In this document: in pieces, positions 42,606 through 50,999 of the stretch
Numbering within the stretch: position 1 is the stretch's first letter
Layout of the letters: each line of letters begins with the position of its first letter
Assembly: GCA_016182795.1 (NCBI GenBank)
Contig: JACPFW010000015.1
Location: 1 to 64,000 of the forward strand
DNA from: Gemmatimonadota bacterium
Lineage (GTDB): Bacteria > Gemmatimonadota > Gemmatimonadetes > Gemmatimonadales > Gemmatimonadaceae
Direction of reading: 5' to 3'
DNA: 64,000 bases
Program-made: the position numbers and the translations under genes
The notes under the pieces: model-generated
Databases searched by the model: none
Seen by the model: the letters and a program-made list of their open reading frames with translations, nothing else
What the model was told of the DNA's origin: nothing

Positions 42606-43073
42606 ATGGCATCGTCGAAATCCGCCGGTCGGCCACGGCCCGAACCCAAACTCCAGGACACGGTTCGGCTTTCGGCCGATGGACTGGCGAAGGTGCTTGG
42701 CGATCTTGAGGCGCGCATCCTCCGCGCCGTTTGGGACCTCGGTCGCCCTGCCACGGCTCGCGAGATCCACGACCGGGTCGTGCGGTCGCACCGGGTCTCC
42801 CCGTTGACTACCATCACGGTCCTGAACCGACTTGCGTCCAAGCGGATCTTGGAGCGCACACACACGGACGACCGGTACCACTACGCGGCGCGGCTCGAGG
42901 AGGCCGCGTTCATGGCGCATGCATCGCGGCGAGTCGTCGAGGGCATCCTCTCGTTCGGACCCGATGCCGTGGCCGCCTCGCTGGTGGATGTGCTGGCGGA
43001 ACGTGATCCGGCGCAGTTGGCGGACTTGGCGCGACTTGTGCGCCGGAAACTGCGGGAGCGCGACGACAGGTGA
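42606..43073 (+). CDS. BlaI/MecI/CopY-family transcriptional repressor
   Basis: This 155-aa protein has a winged helix (LEARILRAVWDLGRPATAR, SPLTTITVLNRLASKRIL) and a C-terminal dimerisation region, the family pattern. Such repressors bind TACA/TGTA palindromes and are inactivated by cleavage (BlaR1/MecR1 partner) or by copper (CopY). CopY-type Cys motifs are absent, which favours the protease-controlled type. The next gene encodes an M56 protease with a 4-base overlap. Target candidates are the palindromes at 17726, 29153 and 44657. Confidence 0.86.
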   Translation: MASSKSAGRPRPEPKLQDTVRLSADGLAKVLGDLEARILRAVWDLGRPATAREIHDRVVRSHRVSPLTTITVLNRLASKRILERTHTDDRYHYAARLEEAAFMAHASRRVVEGILSFGPDAVAASLVDVLAERDPAQLADLARLVRRKLRERDDR

Positions 43074-44116
43074 GAACGATGGCCGCGGACGCACCGGCCG
43101 TGTTGCCACCACTGGTTCGGCGCGAACAGCGCCATCGACGGTGGCTGCTAGTCTCGCTCGCCGTGCTGCTCCTGCTGAGCATCAGTCCGGTGGTCGGCCA
43201 CCATCTCGTGTCGGCGGTGCCCTGGCTCCCTGCGTCCCGCCAGCACCTCGGCATCTTCTGTCTGGTGGCCCTGCATCATCTATTGGCCCCCGTGCACACG
43301 GCCTTCCACGCGATGTTGTATCTGGGCATCGCGTATATGGTCGTGGATCGCGCGCGAGCCGCGAGGCGCCACGCGCGCGTGCTGCGCAGCCTGCCCGCAC
43401 CGAGCCTTCCAGTTGACGCGGCCCTGCAGGCCGCGGTCGTTCGCGCCGGGCTCGACGCCTCGCGCGTGCGGGTCATCGACGGCCTTCCCAACCCCGCCTT
43501 CACCACGGGCTGGTGGCGCCCTCGCGTCTACGTCGCCGGCGATCTCTCGCAGCGACTTTCGCCCGATGAACTGGCGGCCGTGCTGGCGCATGAGGCGGAG
43601 CACGTGCGCCGCCGCGATCCACTCCGTCTCTTTGCGCTGCGGAGCCTGGCGGGCGTGCTCTTCTGGCTGCCTGCAATGCGTCGGCTGGCCGAAGACCTCG
43701 CGGACGAGGCCGAGATCACCGCCGATGACGCGGCGGCCGAGCGGTTCGCGTTGCCGCTCGCCAGCGCCATCCTTCGGCTGGCGGGCGCGCCCGTTGACGG
43801 AGTCGAACCGGCCGTCGGCTTTCAGCGCGGTGACCTGCTGCCGCGACGGATCAAGCGTCTCGCCGGTGTGGACGTGGCCGCGAGCACGCATGTCTCTAGG
43901 GGCTCGCTCGGCGTCGCGGGAACCGCGCTCGTGCTGGCGTGGGCCTCCGGGCTCATGGTGCTTCATCCACTGGTCCCGTCAACTGACCCGAGCGCCCATT
44001 GCGAGCATCGCGGTGCGTGGGCGATTACGCACCTCATTTGCGTCGGCCGACAGGTGAGTGGCGGCGCGACGTTGTGCGCCCATTCCTCGGTCTTGCGTCC
44101 TTCCACCTCCTCGTGA
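43070..44116 (+). CDS. BlaR1-like M56 membrane metalloprotease
   Basis: This 348-aa protein starts at GTG43070, overlapping the repressor stop. Membrane helices at about 25-48, 60-80 and 85-105 precede LAAVLAHEAEHVRRRDP (H174, E175, H178), the zinc motif of M56/BlaR1 peptidases. A last helix lies near 280-300. Unlike BlaR1 it has no C-terminal penicillin-binding sensor domain, only a short Cys/His-containing tail. The signal it senses is therefore unlikely to be a beta-lactam and may be metal stress. It should cleave the BlaI-type repressor. Confidence 0.84.
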   Translation: MRTMAADAPAVLPPLVRREQRHRRWLLVSLAVLLLLSISPVVGHHLVSAVPWLPASRQHLGIFCLVALHHLLAPVHTAFHAMLYLGIAYMVVDRARAARRHARVLRSLPAPSLPVDAALQAAVVRAGLDASRVRVIDGLPNPAFTTGWWRPRVYVAGDLSQRLSPDELAAVLAHEAEHVRRRDPLRLFALRSLAGVLFWLPAMRRLAEDLADEAEITADDAAAERFALPLASAILRLAGAPVDGVEPAVGFQRGDLLPRRIKRLAGVDVAASTHVSRGSLGVAGTALVLAWASGLMVLHPLVPSTDPSAHCEHRGAWAITHLICVGRQVSGGATLCAHSSVLRPSTSS

Positions 44117-44124
44117 GCCCCCCG

Positions 44125-44622
44125 ATGCGAAGCTGCCGAAGAAATCTCGTTCTCGTCGCCATCTCCCTGCTCGGAGGCGCACCGCTGGCCGCACAGGCGT
44201 CGCGCCTGTCTGCGACCGATGACGCCTCGCGCGTTGCGTCGGTGCTCCGCGCCGTTTTCGACGCGCAGGAGCAGGGCAATCTGGCCGCCCTCGACACGCT
44301 CTATGCCGGCGACAGCCTGATCATCATCGAAGGCACTGGAGTGAATCGCGGTTGGGCCGACTACCGCGATCATCATCTGGCCCCAGAGCTCCGCGAGATG
44401 AAGAACCTCGCGTATCGACCGGCCGACCTCGAGGTTCACGTCGCGGGGAACATCGCCTGGGTGAGCTTTCGCTACAGTCTGCATGCAAACCTGAACGATC
44501 GCGCCGTCGATTCGGTCGGGCGCGGCACCGCCATCCTCGAGCGCCAAGCGACGCGGTGGGTGGTCCGCCATGTGCAAACGGCGGGCCGCGCGCGCCGGGT
44601 GTCGGACCCGCCGGCGATCTAG
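44125..44622 (+). CDS. Exported NTF2/SnoaL-like (DUF4440-type) protein
   Basis: This 165-aa protein has a signal peptide (ending APLAAQA) and an NTF2-like cone fold: VLRAVFDAQEQGNLAALDTL, then WADYRDHHLAPEL and VAGNIAWVSFRYSLH, ending WVVRHVQTAGRA. Such domains without catalytic residues often bind small ligands. The paired His in the middle (YRDHHL) could bind metal. It is 8 bp after the M56 gene and before CopC, so it is probably part of the copper operon. Confidence 0.76.
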   Translation: MRSCRRNLVLVAISLLGGAPLAAQASRLSATDDASRVASVLRAVFDAQEQGNLAALDTLYAGDSLIIIEGTGVNRGWADYRDHHLAPELREMKNLAYRPADLEVHVAGNIAWVSFRYSLHANLNDRAVDSVGRGTAILERQATRWVVRHVQTAGRARRVSDPPAI

Positions 44623-44656
44623 GACCTCCACGTACGTCGTGACCCCTTGCGCGCGC

Positions 44657-44675
44657 ATTTTACACAGTGTAAAAT
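44657..44675. promoter_or_regulatory. Perfect 19-bp palindromic operator before copC
   Basis: ATTTTACACAGTGTAAAAT has perfect 9-bp arms around one base. It contains TACA and TGTA halves as in BlaI/MecI/CopY operators. It lies 38 bp upstream of the CopC start and downstream of the blaI-type repressor operon. Related 19-mers occur at 17726 and 29153. Confidence 0.7.
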
Positions 44676-44713
44676 CATCTGTCCGTGCCCCCTTGCCGAT
44701 GGAGTTCTCCCCA

Positions 44714-45112
44714 ATGCGCTTCGCTCTCGTGCTAATGCTGCTCGCCACGACCGTCCAGCCGCTCTGGGCGCACCCTCGCCTGGTGCGCTCCGCACCGGTG
44801 GCCGATGGCCGTCTCTCCGCGGCTCCCGTGGCGGTATCGCTCACCTTCAATGAACCAGTCAACGCTGCGCTGAGCCGTGTCACCCTGCTCGATGCGCAGC
44901 AGCGTCCCGTGCTCCTCGCACCTCTGGCGGTAGACCCGAAGGATCCGGCGACCGTCGTCGCCCGCGTCACCGGGGCGCTGCGGCCGGGGCGCTATACGGT
45001 ACAATGGCAGGCGGCTGGCGATGACGGGCATCCCGTGCGCGGCACCTTTGCATTTACCATCACGGCGAGTCCCGACAAGCCGGGCGACGCGGCGCCCGGC
45101 CCTCGGCAGTGA
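44714..45112 (+). CDS. copC: CopC-like periplasmic copper-binding protein
   Basis: This 132-aa protein starts at ATG44714, 7 bases after GGAGTT (an ATG at 44699 is possible). The signal peptide ends at LWAHPRLVRSAP, where the first mature His is the classic CopC copper ligand. SLTFNEPVNAALSRV and DGHPVRGTFAFTI complete the CopC beta-sandwich, including the second conserved His. It delivers Cu(II) to the adjacent CopD protein. GTG of copD overlaps its stop. Confidence 0.9.
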   Translation: MRFALVLMLLATTVQPLWAHPRLVRSAPVADGRLSAAPVAVSLTFNEPVNAALSRVTLLDAQQRPVLLAPLAVDPKDPATVVARVTGALRPGRYTVQWQAAGDDGHPVRGTFAFTITASPDKPGDAAPGPRQ

Positions 45113-46110
45113 GTCTCGTTGCGGAGACGACATTCGGCGTGGAGTCGCCGGCATACGTCGCCATTCGCTGGGCGCAGTCAGTCGGCGTGTCGCTGCTGGT
45201 CGGCACGGCAATCGTACGATGGCTGATTCTACCGCGCGCCAAACGCGCGCTGGCGCAGCGTTCACGAGAATCCGCTGCGGCGGGAGTCGAGATTCCAGCA
45301 ATTCCGGACGATGACCTGATGCGCCGGGTGGAGCGACTCGCAGCACCCCTCGCGCTGGCGCTGTTCGTGGTGGAAGTCGCTCGATTGGCCGCGCAGTATC
45401 ATGCGGTTGCGGGGGGCGACGCCTTTGAGGTGGCGATCCTTCGTGCCCTAGTCTTCTCGTCACATTGGGGCGGGGCGTGGATCGCCACACTGCTCGGCGC
45501 GGCGCTCATACTCGCGGCGACACGTCTGCGCGTGCGCGATGCGCGGTGGGTCGAAGCCGTGTTTTGGTCGGCGCTCGTCGTAACCGCTGCCGGCGTCGCG
45601 TCAGGCGGACATGCGGCCACCGGTGGTTGGCAAGCCGAGGCCCTTCAGACGTTGCACGTTCTCGCGGCGGGTGCGTGGATTGGCAGCTTGGCTGTCGTGG
45701 TGCTGGTCGTCATACCACCGCTCGCGCGCTTGGGAACCGCGACGGCGCATGCCACGGTTGCCGCCGTGATCGCCGCGTTCAGCCCCGTCGCGCTCGTCGC
45801 GGGCGCGCTGCTGCTCGCGACCGGAGTCAGCGCGGCCGCGCGTGCGCTCGGGAGTTTCGACGCGCTCTGGCTGAGCACCTATGGTCGTACGCTCATCGTG
45901 AAGCTGGCGCTTCTGGGTGTGACTGCCGGAACGGGCGCCTACAACTGGCGACGCGTCCTTCCGACGCTGGGGACTGCTGCGGGGAGCACAGCGCGCCTGC
46001 GCCGGTCAAGCGCGGTGGAACTGGTGGCCGCGCTGGCCATTCTGGTCGTGACGGCGGTGCTGGTTGCTACGCCGTTGCCCGCCGAGCTGTCCGGCGCCGT
46101 GCACCCGTAG
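45109..46110 (+). CDS. copD: CopD-family copper transport membrane protein
   Basis: This 333-aa protein has about eight membrane helices and the CopD-type pattern LHVLAAGAWIGSLAVVVLV with His in a membrane helix, plus SGGHAATGG. GTG45109 overlaps the copC stop, giving the standard copCD operon. It is thought to bring copper into the cytoplasm. It lies directly after copC and before a methyltransferase gene. Confidence 0.87.
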   Translation: MSLVAETTFGVESPAYVAIRWAQSVGVSLLVGTAIVRWLILPRAKRALAQRSRESAAAGVEIPAIPDDDLMRRVERLAAPLALALFVVEVARLAAQYHAVAGGDAFEVAILRALVFSSHWGGAWIATLLGAALILAATRLRVRDARWVEAVFWSALVVTAAGVASGGHAATGGWQAEALQTLHVLAAGAWIGSLAVVVLVVIPPLARLGTATAHATVAAVIAAFSPVALVAGALLLATGVSAAARALGSFDALWLSTYGRTLIVKLALLGVTAGTGAYNWRRVLPTLGTAAGSTARLRRSSAVELVAALAILVVTAVLVATPLPAELSGAVHP

Positions 46111-46125
46111 CCGGACGACGCATCC

Positions 46126-46752
46126 ATGTCTTGGCCGATGGCGCTCATCTACGACCATTGGATGCACCCGGCCGAGTCGGCAGGTCTCAGGGAATGGCGC
46201 GCTGAGCTGGTGCGCGACCTCGCGGGCGTCGTACTGGAGATCGGCGCCGGGACGGGCGCGATGCTCCCGCACTATCCCTTGGCAATTCGGCGACTGGTCC
46301 TCGCCGAGCCTGACCGCCACATGCGACGCCGGCTGGCGGCGAAATGCACGCGACTCGTCCTGCCCCCCATTGAGCTGTGCGAGGCGTCAGCGGAACGCCT
46401 TCCGTTTCCTGACGCCTCCTGCGATGCTGTCGTCTCGACACTGGTGCTCTGTTCCGTACGCTCTCCGCCGGCCGCGCTCGCCGAGGTGGTCCGAGTGCTG
46501 CGGCCTGGGGGCCGGTTCCTCTTCCTCGAGCACGTCGTCGCCGATGCGCGATCCACGCGATTCCTCTGGCAGCGAGGGCTCGAGCCGATATGGCGGCAAT
46601 GCGCCGGGAACTGTCACCTGACAAGGGACACCGAGCGCGAGATCGCGCGGGCCGGTCTCGCGGTGGAGGCGATTGAGCGTCAGAGTCTCCGGAAGGTCAT
46701 GCCGTTCCTGCGGCCGAGCATTCGCGGATTGGCGCGGAAGCCGCTCGCCTGA
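46126..46752 (+). CDS. Class I SAM-dependent methyltransferase
   Basis: This 208-aa protein has motif I VLEIGAGTGAMLP, motif II-like DASCDAVVSTLVLCSV and post-motif VLRPGGRFLFLEHV. It is a small-molecule methyltransferase of the UbiE/COQ5 or ArsM-like size, but no Cys triad of arsenite methylases is apparent, so the substrate is unknown. It lies 15 bp after copD. Its last 12 codons and the downstream DNA are repeated at 50548. Confidence 0.85.
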   Translation: MSWPMALIYDHWMHPAESAGLREWRAELVRDLAGVVLEIGAGTGAMLPHYPLAIRRLVLAEPDRHMRRRLAAKCTRLVLPPIELCEASAERLPFPDASCDAVVSTLVLCSVRSPPAALAEVVRVLRPGGRFLFLEHVVADARSTRFLWQRGLEPIWRQCAGNCHLTRDTEREIARAGLAVEAIERQSLRKVMPFLRPSIRGLARKPLA

Positions 46753-46923
46753 CCCGCACTGGCCGCCGCACGCGACGTCGGGTTTCGCGCGCAGAGTGGC
46801 CTCGCTCGAGCGGTCGTAACGGTGTACGTCATGCCGAACGTCGCATACCGTGTGCACAATGGCGCTGTAGCCCCCACCGCGCCGCCGGCAGGGAGGCAGT
46901 CGCCGGCAGTCGGCCGAAATTGA
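46711..46923. repeat. About 214-bp direct repeat, copy 1
   Basis: It begins in the last 12 codons of the methyltransferase gene (RPSIRGLARKPLA) and ends at CAGTCGGCCGAAATTGA. Copy 2 at 50548-50762 has the same order of blocks, including GCCGAACGTC, CATACCGTGTGCACAA and GTCGGCCGAAA, with scattered mismatches. Confidence 0.7.
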
Positions 46924-47036
46924 CTGACCAGCGATGCGCTCACGGGTCGCTAGCTCTCTTTTGAGGAGGACGTCAGTAGGGCGCGAGAAAATACCATCCA
47001 ACGGGTGGCGTTGGTCCACGGTCCACCGCGCGCTCA

Positions 47037-47309
47037 TGTGCTCTGGGCCCGTATGGCGCGGCCGACGTGGCGCGCGTACGGTTCATCAAGGCAGCGCAAG
47101 GCCTGGGTTTCAGCCTCGACGAAGTCGCCGAACTGCTGCACCTGGACGATGGCGCGCACTGCGATGACGCTCGGGTGGCGGCCGAGACAAAACTGCACGA
47201 GGTCGGTGCGAAACTTGCCAGCTTGCGACGCATCGAGCGCGCACTCGCGCGCTTGGTCACGAGATGTCAGGCGAGCATCGGGCGCGTGCATTGTCCGTTG
47301 ATTGAAGCA
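47037..47309 (+). pseudogene. merR-family regulator remnant
   Basis: The frame reads GPYGAADVARVRFIKAAQ, LGFSLDEVAELLHLDD, then a long helix and LVTRCQASIGRVHCPLIEA, the central and C-terminal part of MerR-family metal regulators, including Cys residues at ligand positions. The N-terminal helix-turn-helix is absent in this frame and the end runs into unrelated sequence. A truncated, probably inactive regulator is the best reading. Confidence 0.65.
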
Positions 47310-47321
47310 TGTGTTGTATGC

Positions 47322-47768
47322 GTTCCCCAGCGCGCGCACCGCGCCGATGATTGGCGCATTGTCCCTGAGAAGACCGGAAAGACTGATGTGGTGGCCTTGC
47401 GCACCGTTGGAAACGAGAAGCCACGCGCCTGCACCTGCCATTCGACCGCTGGTCCTAAGTGCCGTCCCTTGAAGTCCGGCCGCGTAACGATCTGCAAAGT
47501 ATGTAGCTCCTGCGCGGGCAAGCACCGTAGCAGCTCGAGCACCTCGTGTACCGTAGACCGCAACTAGTCCCGCGCCTGTCAGTGCAAACGCATCCGATCC
47601 TAGCGCCATCCCTGCATCGACTGCCGCCGCAGAACAAGCCGTTCCGTTCCCGAGAAGGTCGCGCTCGGGTGGCAAGGCACCTGAGCTGCTCCGTCTACGG
47701 ACGGCACGCTCGTTTCGCTCACAGTCCTCACGTTCTATGGCGGGCAGATCCTTGCTGCATCCCAACAA
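47322..47768 (-). CDS. Doubtful hypothetical frame
   Basis: This minus-strand frame encodes an Ala/Gly-rich but protein-like segment (AAVDAGMALGSDAFALTGAG, ATYFADRYAAGLQ). No start signal or family is identified, and it opposes the merR remnant. It could be a fragment of a larger secreted repeat protein. Coding status is uncertain. Confidence 0.25.
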
Positions 47769-48033
47769 GACGTAAGGGTCCTGCTGATTGAGATGATCAC
47801 CCTGCGGGCTAGACGTCTCTCATGACGTTACGTAGTGTAAGAGCAAAGAGTAGTGACGTGGCGTGAGAGAGAAACAACGTCAAAGGATCGACGTTAGCGC
47901 GTGTTTGGACGCTGGAGTCAAAGCGCGTTCAGACGAGTGACTACCGGGCTGGCGCAGTAGGGTCGTGACCCGACTGGTCTCGAGCAGCGCAAACAGAAAC
48001 CGGCCCCCCGAAACACTATTCCGAAGACTGCGA

Positions 48034-49890
48034 ATGTTTCGATCACTGCGTGTGGCACAATTGGCTGTACCGGCGCTCATCATTCTATCGGCGAGCTCTG
48101 GCTGCGATGCGCCGCCGGGCCTCGATTCTACGAACGACGCGGAGCCGACTGCGTCGCGAGGCGCGGTCGCGCATGCATACGCAACGGCCGGGCGCGACTT
48201 GAGCATTGAGGAGATGCAGTCCGTGCGGATCACCGGAAGCGGTAGTTTCGTACCAGGCGATCCTGTGACGATTCGGGCGATGGTTGATGGTCGCCTTCCG
48301 AGTGCTCGTACTAAGATCGACATCACGGTACTCGACGTTGCGCTAGACGAAGACCCATCGGGTCAACGAAAGGTAGAATCGTGGCAAGGCGCGGTGGCAA
48401 CAGGAGCGCGTCGAGAACACCAGATGTCGTTTATCTTCGCGCGGCCGGGTTACTATCGAGTTGTTGCGAGCGCGAGAGGAGAGCGGGAGGGGAGCGTGAG
48501 CGGTCGGCACGGCCTCGTTGCCGAACTCACCTTCGCAACACTTTGGATTCTCGTCGATGAAACAGGCGGGAGGATCACGGAGGGGTACGACCCATCTGCG
48601 GCGAATGGGCGTGCGCTCATGTTCGGTGCGTACGGTCCTTTCGTGTCCACTGCACTGCCCATTCGAGAGCGAAGCGGTCGCCGCGGTGGGCCGAGTGCGG
48701 ATGCGTCAGTTCCGTCAACGCTTCTCGAGGGGTACGTCAAGTACTACGACCCATCACTTTCGGCATATACGGGAGTCACGGGCCGCATTAGCGGCACGTG
48801 CTACGGGCGTTCGGAATACGCGATCGACTACGATCTATTTACGAACGTGATTGTGTACGTGATGGAGAGCGGCTACTTCCAGGCCGAGTGCCCCGATGGC
48901 TATGAGTATTTCTCGGGAGTGCATTATCTTACGGGAACCTACAGCGACGCGTACGGTAAGAACGGTGCCCAGGCAGGTACCACTGTAAGCGGGTACCTAG
49001 GTGGTTCAGCAGCGTTAGCGTACGTTACGAATGACGCGGCAGCCAGCGCCTTCAATAAGGCTGAGCACTACGCTCCGATTGCGAACAGTAGGTTCGGGCA
49101 ATCGCGCAGCAGCAAGATCACGTACTGGGTATCCAACGACGTTGCCGACAGCACAAGCTATTACTGGAGATTCTGTTACGGCGGCTCCTGTGGCGACGGG
49201 ATGATTTACGGAAATCCTCAAGGAGCATTCGGCGAGCTAGGCTATTTCACAGTGATTCACGAATACGGTCACGCGTTTCATCGAGGCGCGCTTGGCGCGA
49301 CCTACTCGTCAGCAGCGTGTGGCAGCGAGCATTACATCGACGATGAGAGCACGCTCCAATGCGCATATCGAGAGGGTTTTGCCGACTTCTTTGCTGTGTG
49401 GATCGCTGGAGACCAGCTTACTGGGACGCCAACGGGGATCATAACGGACTACCGGATTGAGGGAAACGTCTACCTTTTAACTGGCCAGAATGGTTCGATC
49501 ACAGAGGGTGCCGTCGCGGCATTCCTCTATGACCTTGTCGACACGTCGTCAGACCCCAACAGCGCCAACAATCAGTCTGGATCAACTGACGACAGCATAG
49601 GGTATCCAGGTTCGTACATCTCGGACGTCATCATGAACTGTTCGCTAGCGAAGTCGGGTGGAGGAACGGTCACGATTCTGGACGGCATCGATCAGTTCGT
49701 CTATTGCGCGGAAAGATCGCTTGACGATCAGTCGCTGGTCAACTCTGCGACGGGCAACCCGTACTTTGCAGAACGAACGCAGGCATACACCAGCGTATCG
49801 GGACCCTCGAACACGCCATCTGGGTGGAGCGTCAGCAACATTCGAGCAGCGTGGAAGTATGACCTCTTCAAGCATGGGAGCCTGCCGTAG
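48034..49890 (+). CDS. Secreted HEXXH metalloprotease-like lipoprotein
   Basis: This 618-aa protein starts at ATG48034. A lipoprotein signal (LIILSASSGC, lipobox Cys near 25) leads into a beta-rich region (about 60-330) of unknown type. A zinc-protease-like domain follows with VIHEYGHAFH (H409, E410, H413) and EGFADFFAVW (E447 as third ligand), the gluzincin arrangement. Many Cys residues fit an extracellular fold. It probably degrades or processes external protein. Its neighbours are a merR remnant and another lipoprotein, with no operon partner. Confidence 0.75.
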   Translation: MFRSLRVAQLAVPALIILSASSGCDAPPGLDSTNDAEPTASRGAVAHAYATAGRDLSIEEMQSVRITGSGSFVPGDPVTIRAMVDGRLPSARTKIDITVLDVALDEDPSGQRKVESWQGAVATGARREHQMSFIFARPGYYRVVASARGEREGSVSGRHGLVAELTFATLWILVDETGGRITEGYDPSAANGRALMFGAYGPFVSTALPIRERSGRRGGPSADASVPSTLLEGYVKYYDPSLSAYTGVTGRISGTCYGRSEYAIDYDLFTNVIVYVMESGYFQAECPDGYEYFSGVHYLTGTYSDAYGKNGAQAGTTVSGYLGGSAALAYVTNDAAASAFNKAEHYAPIANSRFGQSRSSKITYWVSNDVADSTSYYWRFCYGGSCGDGMIYGNPQGAFGELGYFTVIHEYGHAFHRGALGATYSSAACGSEHYIDDESTLQCAYREGFADFFAVWIAGDQLTGTPTGIITDYRIEGNVYLLTGQNGSITEGAVAAFLYDLVDTSSDPNSANNQSGSTDDSIGYPGSYISDVIMNCSLAKSGGGTVTILDGIDQFVYCAERSLDDQSLVNSATGNPYFAERTQAYTSVSGPSNTPSGWSVSNIRAAWKYDLFKHGSLP

Positions 49891-50052
49891 TTGGTCGGGG
49901 CGCACTTCGGGGTCGTCAGTCAGAAAAGGAAGCCGACCCCGAAGTGCACGATGCGCGGCGCCCATCGTTTGTGTTTGTGAGATTGCTCGAGTGGTTGGTG
50001 TATTGAGGCGGCCTGAGGCAATAGCGAGTGTCGTCGAGTTTTCGGAGGCAAT

Positions 50053-50523
50053 ATGAGCAGAGGAAGCAAGGTAGGCCTAATCTTGTTGAGCGCGTCGATC
50101 TTCGGATGTGGCGCGGGCTCGGGACCCACAGAAGCACCAGGGGAGCCGGTGTGTCCACGTACTGTTGGTGAATTCGGCTCCTATGGATGCGCAGTTGTGA
50201 AGGGAACCGTCCGGGACGCCAAGTCGAACGGATTACCGGGCGTCACTGTGTCTATTCATGCCGGAGCGAATTTTGGGGACTTCTTGGGATCCGCCGTCGT
50301 CGACGATTCCGGTACGTTCAGGGCGACCTTGAACCTGATGTCTCCTCTCGATCGCCTGCCTGACACGGTTGAAGTTCGCGTGCTTGCGCGTGCCACAGGT
50401 CCGTATCCCAGGCCCTCTCCGGAGACGATGTATTCAGATAGTGTCGTCAAGAACGTGATCTTCGTTGCCGCGGGGAGTCCCTCGCACGCTACTGAGGTCG
50501 CACTCACGATTCGGTTTCCGTGA
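50053..50523 (+). CDS. Small lipoprotein with carboxypeptidase-regulatory-like fold
   Basis: This 156-aa protein has a lipoprotein signal (LLSASIFGCGAG). A mature domain contains VKGTVRDAKSNGLPGVTVSI and DDSGTFRATLNL, the usual pattern of the CarboxypepD-regulatory (transthyretin-like) beta fold. Such domains serve as adhesion or assembly modules. ATG50053 lies behind GGAGG. It lies 163 bp after the metalloprotease gene on the same strand. Confidence 0.65.
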   Translation: MSRGSKVGLILLSASIFGCGAGSGPTEAPGEPVCPRTVGEFGSYGCAVVKGTVRDAKSNGLPGVTVSIHAGANFGDFLGSAVVDDSGTFRATLNLMSPLDRLPDTVEVRVLARATGPYPRPSPETMYSDSVVKNVIFVAAGSPSHATEVALTIRFP

Positions 50524-50999
50524 GGCACGCGCAAGGTGGGCGGCGGCCGGCCGAGTATTCGCGGATTGGCGCGGAAGCCGCTCGCCTGACGCGCACTCGC
50601 CGCCGCATGCGAATCCGGGGTTTCGCGTGTGGAGTGGCCGCGCTCAAGCGGTCGTGACGGTGCTCATCGTGCCGAACGTCCCATACCGTGTGCACAACGG
50701 CGCAGTAGCCCGCCACCGCACCGTCGGCAAGGATCCAGTGGCTGGAAGTCGGCCGAAACTGAGGGCCCTTTGGAATCTGACAGTTCACAGGAGCGCGGGA
50801 CTTTCGAAGCACCGGTGGGGGGTCGACCTGCGCGAATCGAATTAAGCGCCCTGAACGCGCGTAGCCATGATGGCGAGAGGCCGAGCTGGACGACTCGGTC
50901 CATGGCAGTGTGCCCGAACGGCCTCGCAGTGCGAATTTGGCGCGCGCGTGACACGCGATTACTTTTCAACGTACCTCTTTCGATGGTGGACCCCTCCCG
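50524..50999. other. Repeat-bearing gap before the Czc cluster
   Basis: There is no gene. It contains repeat copy 2 (50548-50762), a copy of the methyltransferase gene end with the following spacer. The remaining 240 bp before the His-rich protein gene shows no recognisable feature other than ATTACTTTTCAACG near 50960, a possible promoter element. Confidence 0.4.
50548..50762. repeat. About 214-bp direct repeat, copy 2
   Basis: It repeats 46711-46923 with mismatches, beginning with codons for PSIRGLARKPLA and a stop but with no methyltransferase gene before it. The orphan gene end shows that this copy is derived from a longer ancestral segment. Confidence 0.7.

Noticed and set aside
42606-44116. 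Beta-lactam resistance regulator pair
   Set aside because: The M56 protein lacks the penicillin-binding sensor domain and no beta-lactamase gene is present. Copper genes surround the pair.
47034-47768. One 245-aa minus-strand protein opposite the merR remnant
   Set aside because: The half opposite merR is explained by the merR frame. Only the upstream half is kept as a doubtful frame.
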